In this document: positions 55,801-61,726 of the stretch, one piece after another
Position numbering within the stretch: the first letter of the stretch is position 1
Layout: every line of letters begins with the position of its first letter
Translations under genes and position numbers: made by a program
Notes under the pieces: model-generated
Seen by the model: the letters and a program-made list of their open reading frames with translations, nothing else
Database searches by the model: none
Told to the model about the DNA's origin: nothing
NCBI GenBank assembly: GCA_963827155.1
Contig: CAWGZV010000002.1
Location: 2,480,001-2,544,000, forward strand
Source of the DNA: UTCFX2 sp963827155
Lineage (GTDB): Bacteria; Chloroflexota; Anaerolineae; Anaerolineales; UBA4823
Direction of reading: 5' to 3'
DNA: 64,000 bases

Positions 55801-57758
55801 CGGTTGTTGTACCGGCTTCGGCAGTTGCAGTCCCGGTGGATGGGAGTAAGGCGACTGCTGGAGTGTCCGATACTCGCAAACTAAGCAGCCTGGAAGTCAC
55901 CAAGACCGTGAACTGGAACGGGATCACACCGGTAGAAGGGCAGACGTTTGAGATCTGCATCAGCGGTCCCTCCTACCCGGCTCCGGCCAAGGACTGCAAG
56001 ACCTTCACCTACCCCGCTGACCTGGTCAAGTCCTGGACAGGGCTGATCCCCGGCGACTACACGGTGACAGAGACAGACCCGGGGAATATGTGGACGGTTG
56101 TTGTACCGGCTTCGGCAGTTGCAGTCCCGGTGGATGGGGGCAAGGCGACTGCTGGAGTGTCTGATACTCGCAAGCTCGGCAGCCTGGACGTGGTCAAGAC
56201 CGTGGATTGGAAGGGCATCACCCCGGATACCTCCAAGACCTTCGAGATCTGCATCATGGGGCCATCCTTCCCGCTCGGCAGCGAAGTTGGCGCCTGCAAG
56301 AACGCCGACTCCGATGGCGCCACGCTCTCCTGGCTTAACCTGATCCCAGGCGACTACGCCGTCAGCGAGACCGATCCAGGCAACATATGGATTGTGACCA
56401 TCACCGACTCGCCCGCCAGCGTCCCGGTGGACGGCGGCAAAGACACCGCCTACGTCGACAACACCCTCAAGAATGGAAATCTTGAAATTACTAAAATAGT
56501 AAATTGGAATGGTGAGCCAGACATAACCAAGACCTTCGAGATCTGCATCAAAGGCCCATCCTTCCCGCTCGGCACCGAAATTGGCGCCTGCAAGAACGCC
56601 GACTACGACGGCGCCACGCTGTCCTGGTTGGAGCTCATCCCGGGCATCTATATTGTTAGCGAGACTGATCCGGGCAGCCCATGGTGGGTCAGTATATCGT
56701 CCAAGAATGTGAATGTTCCTCCTGCTGGTATAGGAAGATCCACTGTAACCAACAATCAATTTTATATCGGCTACACCCCTGGCTTCTGGAAGAACCACAC
56801 CGAGTCTGAGCCCAGCCACCACAATGCCTGGCAGTACACCGATTACACCACTTCGATGGAACTTGACTCAGTGTTCGATCTGCCAGCCAATGTTGCGAAC
56901 ATGTACCCCAAGGGCAATCCCAATCCGATCGGCGATCTCAGTCTGCTGGATGCCCTGAGCTTCAAGGGGGGCGCCGGTTTCCAGGGTGCGGTGGAGGTGC
57001 TGCTGCGCCACGGCGTGGCGGCTTTGCTCAACGCCAATATCAACGAAACGCTGGATGACCCGATCTACGACACAGGGTTTGGAGATTTCGACTACAACTC
57101 TGCCGAGATCCGCTACATGATTAACGCCGCGCTTGCGTCAGGCTCCCGCACGACCGTGCTCGAGCTGGCCTCCTTGTTAGGCGGGCTAAACGAAGGCGGC
57201 AATCACTACTTCGACTGGTTCTGGCCGCTTCCAGCTCGGATCAATTGGTTGACCATAGAATCATCGCTGAATAAAACGAACTGGTCGGCAGTTGGTGGCG
57301 ATTACCTCGCCGGATACAAGCTGGATCTTGCCTCAGGGCTAACCTACTACCTGGATGTCGCAAGCCTGTCGACTTCGGTGAATCTGAAACCGGGTACTTA
57401 TGCCTTTTATCTGGTTTCATACTTCGAGCCAGGAGATGTTTATCCTGATCAAGCGGCTTTGATGGCGTTCTGGGCGAGCCACGGCGTGGATGCATCCTCG
57501 CTGCCTCCCATGGACCAACTGTATGACATCATGAAAGGAGACGAGCCGCTCTTCTACCTGGTGGTGACGAACGGAGGCAGTCTGGAATTCAAGCTTGTGG
57601 ATGGATTTTTGAGGGACACTGGTCTCAATGCGGATGAATTCCTGCGAATTTACCAGCAGACATTCGATTATCTGCTCGGAAACTTCACCTACCGAGGCAC
57701 GGTCATGGATGCGAATGATGTCCTACGTGACATAGCAGTTGGGATGAAGTTCTATTAG
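49803..57758 (+). CDS. Giant secreted surface protein with 14 near-identical prealbumin-like repeats
   Basis: 2651 residues; GAAAGGGG precedes the ATG. A signal peptide (hydrophobic core at about 15-36) leads to an Ig-like segment (YAPEEIVHISGAGFEPG) and a DUF11-like domain (SVTKTATPLIFNLAGDLINYSYEVKN). Several prealbumin/SpaA-like modules follow from about residue 440. Residues 753-2124 are 14 units of 98 residues with VTKTVNWNGITP, FEICISGPSYP, KDCKTFTYP and GDYTVTETDPG. Related 99-residue units stand before (654-752) and after (2125-2223), then one more diverged unit. The end has YTPGFWKNH near 2325 and a domain of about 320 residues. Each unit has two cysteines (possible disulfide). No LPXTG or C-terminal helix is visible. 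It is probably an extended stalk or adhesin; how it stays attached is unknown. Confidence 0.85.
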   Translation: MTKLLYSPFRNRRVFGYAVLSALMLTAFLVIGAFAAAWIQTDKLDYAPEEIVHISGAGFEPGDYDVVVIRPDNSVVFGDGSFSPGWDTVQVTDVPTGTLNYDYQLDGIYGTYTVLIFDHETWSHDHATWTGDFTSSPIARATFTDAVNAELSVTKTATPLIFNLAGDLINYSYEVKNSGNVPLTNVTVTDDKAGVTVVCVPASPASLAAGDSMTCTGSYTIQASDVSLTGLVKNEVTVTGSYTDSKGNVYPAQASDIEVVSLFYDATLDCLNDLQGANDEPGQKDLTRLCEVPETANRLVINWNWDIIQQSGTNTSDGCALFDTDGDGFANYSLCVIWDDTRAQLATSPTLYTCNDTRVDRCAGADTGTSEINSSCYVDLALDDPFPAGDEYQKDTKAFCSIDTSEIGDTGLAEFIDVCSFPSEQPNSDPSDCIKYTSNAGFLEVVKQLVPTTDGGTFNLFINSTEYPNKGHNGTTGQQTVSTGTHAISETAYTGTVLSNYDSAIVCKDLNGTGSIVAEQNPGTGPLNVTVDDGDDIVCTITNTRKIGSLQIIKDVDPDDASTNWNFNWTGPSSGNCSILGGDGTCPDPAATVNTGSYVITETAGLDTDLADYNTIWGCKINAVDSTSGTGPIANVSVAKDDVVECKFTNTLKLGSLDVVKTVDWKGITPDTSKTFEICIMGPSFPLGTEVGACKNADYDGATLTWSNLLPGDYTVSETDPGNMWIVTINNSPATVPVGGGSDTAYVDNTRKLGDLEVTKTVNWNGITPVEGQTFEICISGPSYPAPAKDCKTFTYPADLVKSWTGLIPGDYTVTETDPGNMWTVVVPASAITVTNNGTTAQATVSDTRKLSSLEVTKTVNWNGITPVEGQTFEICISGPSYPAPAKDCKTFTYPADLVKSWTGLIPGDYTVTETDPGNMWTVVVPASAVAVPVDGSKATAGVSDTRKISSLEVTKTVNWNGITPVEGQTFEICISGPSYPAPAKDCKTFTYPADLVKSWTGLIPGDYTVTETDPGNMWTVVVPASAVAVPVDGSKATAGVSDTRKLSSLEVTKTVNWNGITPVEGQTFEICISGPSYPAPAKDCKTFTYPADLVKSWTGLIPGDYTVTETDPGNMWTVVVPASAVAVPVDGSKATAGVSDTRKLSSLEVTKTVNWNGITPVEGQTFEICISGPSYPAPAKDCKTFTYPADLVKSWTGLIPGDYTVTETDPGNMWTVVVPASAVAVPVDGSKATAGVSDTRKLSSLEVTKTVNWNGITPVEGQTFEICISGPSYPAPAKDCKTFTYPADLVKSWTGLIPGDYTVTETDPGNMWTVVVPASAVAVPVDGSKATAGVSDTRKLSSLEVTKTVNWNGITPVEGQTFEICISGPSYPAPAKDCKTFTYPADLVKSWTGLIPGDYTVTETDPGNMWTVVVPASAVAVPVDGSKATAGVSDTRKLSSLEVTKTVNWNGITPVEGQTFEICISGPSYPAPAKDCKTFTYPADLVKSWTGLIPGDYTVTETDPGNMWTVVVPASAVAVPVDGSKATAGVSDTRKLSSLEVTKTVNWNGITPVEGQTFEICISGPSYPAPAKDCKTFTYPADLVKSWTGLIPGDYTVTETDPGNMWTVVVPASAVAVPVDGSKATAGVSDTRKLSSLEVTKTVNWNGITPVEGQTFEICISGPSYPAPAKDCKTFTYPADLVKSWTGLIPGDYTVTETDPGNMWTVVVPASAVAVPVDGSKATAGVSDTRKLSSLEVTKTVNWNGITPVEGQTFEICISGPSYPAPAKDCKTFTYPADLVKSWTGLIPGDYTVTETDPGNMWTVVVPASAVAVPVDGSKATAGVSDTRKLSSLEVTKTVNWNGITPVEGQTFEICISGPSYPAPAKDCKTFTYPADLVKSWTGLIPGDYTVTETDPGNMWTVVVPASAVAVPVDGSKATAGVSDTRKLSSLEVTKTVNWNGITPVEGQTFEICISGPSYPAPAKDCKTFTYPADLVKSWTGLIPGDYTVTETDPGNMWTVVVPASAVAVPVDGSKATAGVSDTRKLSSLEVTKTVNWNGITPVEGQTFEICISGPSYPAPAKDCKTFTYPADLVKSWTGLIPGDYTVTETDPGNMWTVVVPASAVAVPVDGGKATAGVSDTRKLGSLDVVKTVDWKGITPDTSKTFEICIMGPSFPLGSEVGACKNADSDGATLSWLNLIPGDYAVSETDPGNIWIVTITDSPASVPVDGGKDTAYVDNTLKNGNLEITKIVNWNGEPDITKTFEICIKGPSFPLGTEIGACKNADYDGATLSWLELIPGIYIVSETDPGSPWWVSISSKNVNVPPAGIGRSTVTNNQFYIGYTPGFWKNHTESEPSHHNAWQYTDYTTSMELDSVFDLPANVANMYPKGNPNPIGDLSLLDALSFKGGAGFQGAVEVLLRHGVAALLNANINETLDDPIYDTGFGDFDYNSAEIRYMINAALASGSRTTVLELASLLGGLNEGGNHYFDWFWPLPARINWLTIESSLNKTNWSAVGGDYLAGYKLDLASGLTYYLDVASLSTSVNLKPGTYAFYLVSYFEPGDVYPDQAALMAFWASHGVDASSLPPMDQLYDIMKGDEPLFYLVVTNGGSLEFKLVDGFLRDTGLNADEFLRIYQQTFDYLLGNFTYRGTVMDANDVLRDIAVGMKFY
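51762..52058 (+). repeat. Diverged unit A1 before the tandem array
   Basis: 297 bp encoding 99 residues that begin LGSLDVVKTVDWKGITPDTSK. It closely resembles the unit at 56175-56471 that follows the array, more than it resembles the array units themselves. Confidence 0.8.
52059..56174 (+). repeat. Tandem array of 14 units, 294 bp each
   Basis: Exactly 4116 bp in phase with the reading frame (98 codons each). Unit 1 has a different end (TVTNNGTTAQATV), unit 2 has ACT and GTA variants, unit 3 starts with ATCAGC (Ile-Ser) in place of CTAAGC, and unit 14 ends in GGGGGCAAG. Units 4-13 differ only by silent changes: GGA for GGG at the start of units 5 and 12 and GTA for GTG at the end of unit 5. 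Confidence 0.95.
56175..56471 (+). repeat. Diverged unit A2 after the tandem array
   Basis: 297 bp, 99 residues, starting LGSLDVVKTVDWKGITPDTSK like unit A1. A further related unit (NGNLEITKIVNWNGEPDITK) follows at 56472 to about 56762 and ends the repeat region. Confidence 0.8.
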
Positions 57759-57798
57759 ACCTGCGGCATCATCGCCCCAGGCAATAAGACCTCACGGA

Positions 57799-57836
57799 GC
57801 GGGGGCGATGGGTATCTCCCATCGCCCCCGCATCTT
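57799..57836 (+). terminator. Strong intrinsic terminator after the giant surface-protein gene
   Basis: A perfect 14-bp stem (GCGGGGGCGATGGG and its complement) with loop TATCT is followed by ATCTTATC. It lies 40 bp after the stop, so the next genes need their own promoter or read-through. Confidence 0.8.
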
Positions 57837-57871
57837 ATCAGAAACGGTTTATCGTTATCAAAGGCATCCAA

Positions 57872-59072
57872 ATGAAAATCAAATTTACCTTCTTCGTCTT
57901 ACTGCTCCTCATGGTGGGTGCAGCGGCGCCTCATGCTTCAGCGCTGACGGTAAGTGAGACAAACTTGCTGCTGCCAGCTCCAGCTGGCGAAGCCTATGAT
58001 GTCAACCAGGGGGTGGATGGATTAAATTTATCTCAGCGACTCCGGCGCCAAACAGGTCTGGCGGATCGATCCTGCGAATGGCGCTGCGACAGTCTACCAG
58101 CTTCCTCATTCTGTCCAAGATGCACGCCCGGGGGGGTCGAATCGGATCTGGTGGACCGATGGCTCGGATATATTTGGGCGCATTAACCTCTCTAACAACC
58201 CTTTGAATATCACCTACTGGACGATGCCGATGGGGACTAATCTCTGGGGCACAGCTATCGACCCCGAAGGCCAGCTATGGATGACGGAATGGATGAACAA
58301 TACAGCTTCAGAGATCTTTCGCTTCGATCCGAATTCCAATTCTTATTGCGAATACAAGCTCTATAAGAACAACAGCGAGTTGGGCGGCGCCCAAAGCTAC
58401 CATATTCTCTACGACCAAGGATATCTCTGGATTGCGAACTGGGACCTGAATCGGATCATTCGGCTAGACCCTGGATCTGAAGAAACCACCTGGTGGCAAA
58501 TCACGGGAACAACAGTTACTCCGATCGGCCTTGCACTTGATGATGAAGGGCATCTCTGGTGGGCAGATGAAGGTCTTGGAGCGCTTAACTTGCTCGATCC
58601 AGATACCAAACAGGCATGGTCCTATCCCCTACCGTATGGCACCCGTCCAAAAATGGTGCTGGTGGACGGCGATTCGACCTGGTACACTGAATACGATGAT
58701 AATCCGGGGAGTCCTTCCGGCTCATTTGGGGTGCTGCATCCTCAAAACGCTTCAGCAACACCCACGGATCTCACCTGGGGTACAGCTCCCGTTGATGTGA
58801 GCTGCGATCACGAACTGGGTGAAGGTATTACCGTAACGATCTCTACCAGCTCACCTACCCTTTCCTGGGGCGACCTGAATCTGGACCCGGAGTTTGAAAA
58901 CACGATATGGTCGAGCTACCAGCTCCCGACGACAGATGGAAAACCCGCCAGACCTTATGGGATCGCCGCTGGGGGTGATTATGTCTGGATGAGCGACCAC
59001 GGACGCCAGAAGATCCTGCGTTTCGAGAAGACGCCCAATAAAAAGATCTATCTCCCAATTATTACAAAATGA
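57872..59072 (+). CDS. Secreted beta-propeller protein, virginiamycin B lyase-like (frameshift near 58027)
   Basis: A signal peptide (MKIKFTFFVLLLLMVGAAAP) is followed by PAPAGEAYDVNQGVDG. After removing one A of an AAA run near 58027 it continues IYLSDSGAKQVWRIDPANGAATVYQLP into the frame ending at 59072, giving about 399 residues. Repeated blades have the pattern WGTAIDPEGQLWMTEW, GYLWIANWDLNRIIRLDP and GLALDDEGHLWWADEG, as in Vgb/NHL propellers. The C-terminus KKIYLPIITK is a (Y/F)LP motif typical of secreted Chloroflexi proteins. Propeller resemblance does not prove lyase activity; binding or scaffolding is as likely. The stop overlaps the next start (ATGA). Confidence 0.75.
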
Positions 59073-61717
59073 AATCGAGCCATCCCGATATGAACATTAC
59101 GAGACACCTTCATGTGCCACATCGAATAATCAGCCTGGGTTTAATAATTTTGTTTTGCTTTACCCAGACTGGTTTTGCACTCCCTTCAATGAGTAATTGG
59201 GCTGGAGAAGCGCAAACCAGCTTGAAGAGCACCGATTCCCTGGCATACTTCCTCCGCATTCCAGAAGTGGAAGGAGATGCTGCAAAATATCTACTTCGTT
59301 CTGGTGATTTCCAGCTCTGGTTTGGGGAGGATGCAGTTTGGATCAATTACTCTGCTGCCGAAAATGGGGATGAACGGGGATCTACCAATGCAGATAGGTC
59401 TACAAATTTAAAGATCGTATTTCCTGTGACAAACTCTAATCCTCAGATAGAACCGGAGGGAAGGCAGGTCAGCCGCTTCACGGTGATTAAAGGTACTGAC
59501 CCCGGGAGTTGGTTGAAAAACCAGGAGGTTTTCCAAGCGATTCGGTATCGCGAAATATACCCTGGCATAGATCTGGTAGTAGAGGCGGTGCAATCCAGCA
59601 AGAACAACCTGCCTTTCCACTGGCGGTTGGAAGCGGATGGAGTATTCAACTGGAGAACTCCGCACCTTCAGATTGAAGGGACTCAGGAAGTGGAGGGAAT
59701 CTTGGGGGGATGGCTCGTGAGCACCCTAGCGGGCGATTTCGTACTCCCTGCGCTTAAGCGGTCTTCCGCCTGGTTAGATCTGGTTAAAGGTCTATTTGTA
59801 CAGTCGCCTGCATTCGATGTTCAACCGCAAGCTCAGACCGGACTGATCTACAGTACTTTCATTGGCGGGAGCCAGTCTGACACGGCGTATGATATCGCGG
59901 TTGGATCGGACGGCTCGATCTTCATTGCAGGAAGCACACCCTCGCTGGATTTCCCAACCACACCAGGAGCGTTTGACCGTCGAGTAGCCGAGACAGACGC
60001 CTTTGTCGCCAAGTTCAACCCGGGTGATGGGGGGATTGACTATCTCACAGTCCTAGGGGGGCGTTCGCTGGATCGCGCCTATAGTTTAGCGCTGGACGGG
60101 GATGCAGTGCTCCTCACCGGCGAAACCCTCTCAGCGGATTTTCCCACTTCGGCAAATGCCTTTGATCCGGAATGTGGGAGCGATGGACAATGCGATTCAG
60201 GCGATGCAGGTCCGCAATCGGATGCCTTCTTCGCCCGTCTAAGCCCGGATGGCTCGGTCCTTTCATACGCCACCTATTTGGGTGGACAGGCTGAGGAAGC
60301 GGGCTACGCCCTTGCTTACGAAGCGCCTTCTGCCTATCTGGCTGGCATCACTTATTCAGAGGATTTTCCTGCAAGTGGTTATTCTGGCTCGGCTGATTCT
60401 TTCGTAGTACGTTTCGACGAATTGAATACACTAGGATACGCGACCCGGCTCGGCGGAAGTGCAGTCGACGCGGCATTTGGCCTTCAAGTCCGTAATGGGG
60501 AGGCTTTTCTCAGCGGCGAGACATCATCACCAGATTTTCCGGGCTCGGGATTTCGCGGCGGGCGGGAGGCTTACATTGCTAAAGTGGATTTTGCAGGAAA
60601 CCTTGCAGGCTCCGCGTTACTCGGCGGCATTGGAGATGAGCGCGCTACCGATTTGGCACTCGATCCGGAGGGAAATGCCTTAATATCCGGCTGGACCGCC
60701 TCAGCCGACTTCCCAGCGACCTACAGCGCCTTCGCAGGTGGGTTCAGCGATGGTTTCCTGGCTGCTTTTACCCCCTCGCTTCAGCCTCGATTTGTGACCT
60801 TCATCGGTGGATCTGGTCTCGATGAGGCCAGATCGGTTGCAATTGATCGTGAGGGACGGATATTGCTGTCAGGCTTTACAGATTCGCCCTCTTTCGTAAC
60901 GACAAGCAATGCTTTCCAACCACGTTCTGCTGGTGGTTTGGATGGCTTTCTCATAGCTTTAGACATAAGAAATCCCAGCTCACCACAGCTCTCTTACGGG
61001 ACTCTATTAGGTGGAACCAGAGAGGACCGAATATTTGCAATGGTCTTCGCTGGCGATAGCCAGGTCTGCCTAACTGGGAACACCGGGTCGAATAATTTCC
61101 CAACGACTTCAGGCGCCCTGTCGACTGAGCTAAAGGAACCGCAAGATGCCTTCTTCACCAAACTTAAAGTCGAGCCTGCGCCGGTCCAACTTCCAACTTC
61201 GCTCCCCCCGCCGCCTACATCCACTCCCACTCCCTCTCCTACCCCGGCGCTTCTGCCGACCACTGTCCCCACCTCCCAGGAAGCGATCCAGACCGCCATC
61301 AACGTCGGCGGCACCCCTCTTCCCAGTATATTGTCGCCAACCACTTCGCCGCTGGAGCTGCTCCCTACCGGGGCCAGTACTCAGGTTCTCAATGCGCCAG
61401 CGACTCTCACTGCCCCATCTAGTCTCCAGGTTACTGCCGGAACAAGTGAAACCCCCATCGTTCCCAAATCAACACCCAGTTCAGGAGACTCGTCCGCAAT
61501 CCTTCCCACCGAAGCCTTAGAGGAGGATAATGCAGCCACAACGCAGGCAGCGATGACCACAATATCATCGACGGAGTTCTCGCAACCGACCGAAACGTCT
61601 TCAGACCGTTCAAAACCATCAAACATTTTTGGGGCAAGTATCGGTGTCCTCGTCTTGCTGGCAGTGGTAATTCTGGCAATCGCCATAATATTGAGATGGC
61701 GCCGTCGAAATCCATAA
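59069..61717 (+). CDS. SBBP-repeat beta-propeller surface protein with C-terminal membrane anchor
   Basis: 882 residues. A hydrophobic signal segment (about 14-32) is followed by an N-terminal domain of about 200 residues with YREIYPGIDLVVEAV, and then SBBP blades (YSTFIGGSQSDTAYDIAVGSDGSIFIAGST and about six more, each with GG and DFP(T/A)T). A Thr/Pro-rich linker of about 130 residues ends in one helix (IFGASIGVLVLLAVVILAI) and a basic tail RWRRRNP, a stop-transfer anchor. The propeller would thus be displayed outside the cell. The function is unknown; adhesion is a guess. It is co-translated with the upstream propeller gene and followed 9 bp later by a paralogue. Confidence 0.8.
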   Translation: MKSSHPDMNITRHLHVPHRIISLGLIILFCFTQTGFALPSMSNWAGEAQTSLKSTDSLAYFLRIPEVEGDAAKYLLRSGDFQLWFGEDAVWINYSAAENGDERGSTNADRSTNLKIVFPVTNSNPQIEPEGRQVSRFTVIKGTDPGSWLKNQEVFQAIRYREIYPGIDLVVEAVQSSKNNLPFHWRLEADGVFNWRTPHLQIEGTQEVEGILGGWLVSTLAGDFVLPALKRSSAWLDLVKGLFVQSPAFDVQPQAQTGLIYSTFIGGSQSDTAYDIAVGSDGSIFIAGSTPSLDFPTTPGAFDRRVAETDAFVAKFNPGDGGIDYLTVLGGRSLDRAYSLALDGDAVLLTGETLSADFPTSANAFDPECGSDGQCDSGDAGPQSDAFFARLSPDGSVLSYATYLGGQAEEAGYALAYEAPSAYLAGITYSEDFPASGYSGSADSFVVRFDELNTLGYATRLGGSAVDAAFGLQVRNGEAFLSGETSSPDFPGSGFRGGREAYIAKVDFAGNLAGSALLGGIGDERATDLALDPEGNALISGWTASADFPATYSAFAGGFSDGFLAAFTPSLQPRFVTFIGGSGLDEARSVAIDREGRILLSGFTDSPSFVTTSNAFQPRSAGGLDGFLIALDIRNPSSPQLSYGTLLGGTREDRIFAMVFAGDSQVCLTGNTGSNNFPTTSGALSTELKEPQDAFFTKLKVEPAPVQLPTSLPPPPTSTPTPSPTPALLPTTVPTSQEAIQTAINVGGTPLPSILSPTTSPLELLPTGASTQVLNAPATLTAPSSLQVTAGTSETPIVPKSTPSSGDSSAILPTEALEEDNAATTQAAMTTISSTEFSQPTETSSDRSKPSNIFGASIGVLVLLAVVILAIAIILRWRRRNP

Positions 61718-61726
61718 CCTTAATTT

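Noticed and set aside
52059..56174. CRISPR array
   Set aside because: The repeats are 294 bp, in frame and without spacers; they code for protein domains.
52529..56323. Series of thirteen minus-strand open frames of 65-88 residues every 294 bp
   Set aside because: They are antisense shadows of the repeated plus-strand units; their sequence is fixed by the repeat and has no start signals or family resemblance.
55881..56822. Minus-strand open frame of 313 residues
   Set aside because: It lies entirely opposite the giant surface-protein gene and reflects its codon bias; no recognisable protein.
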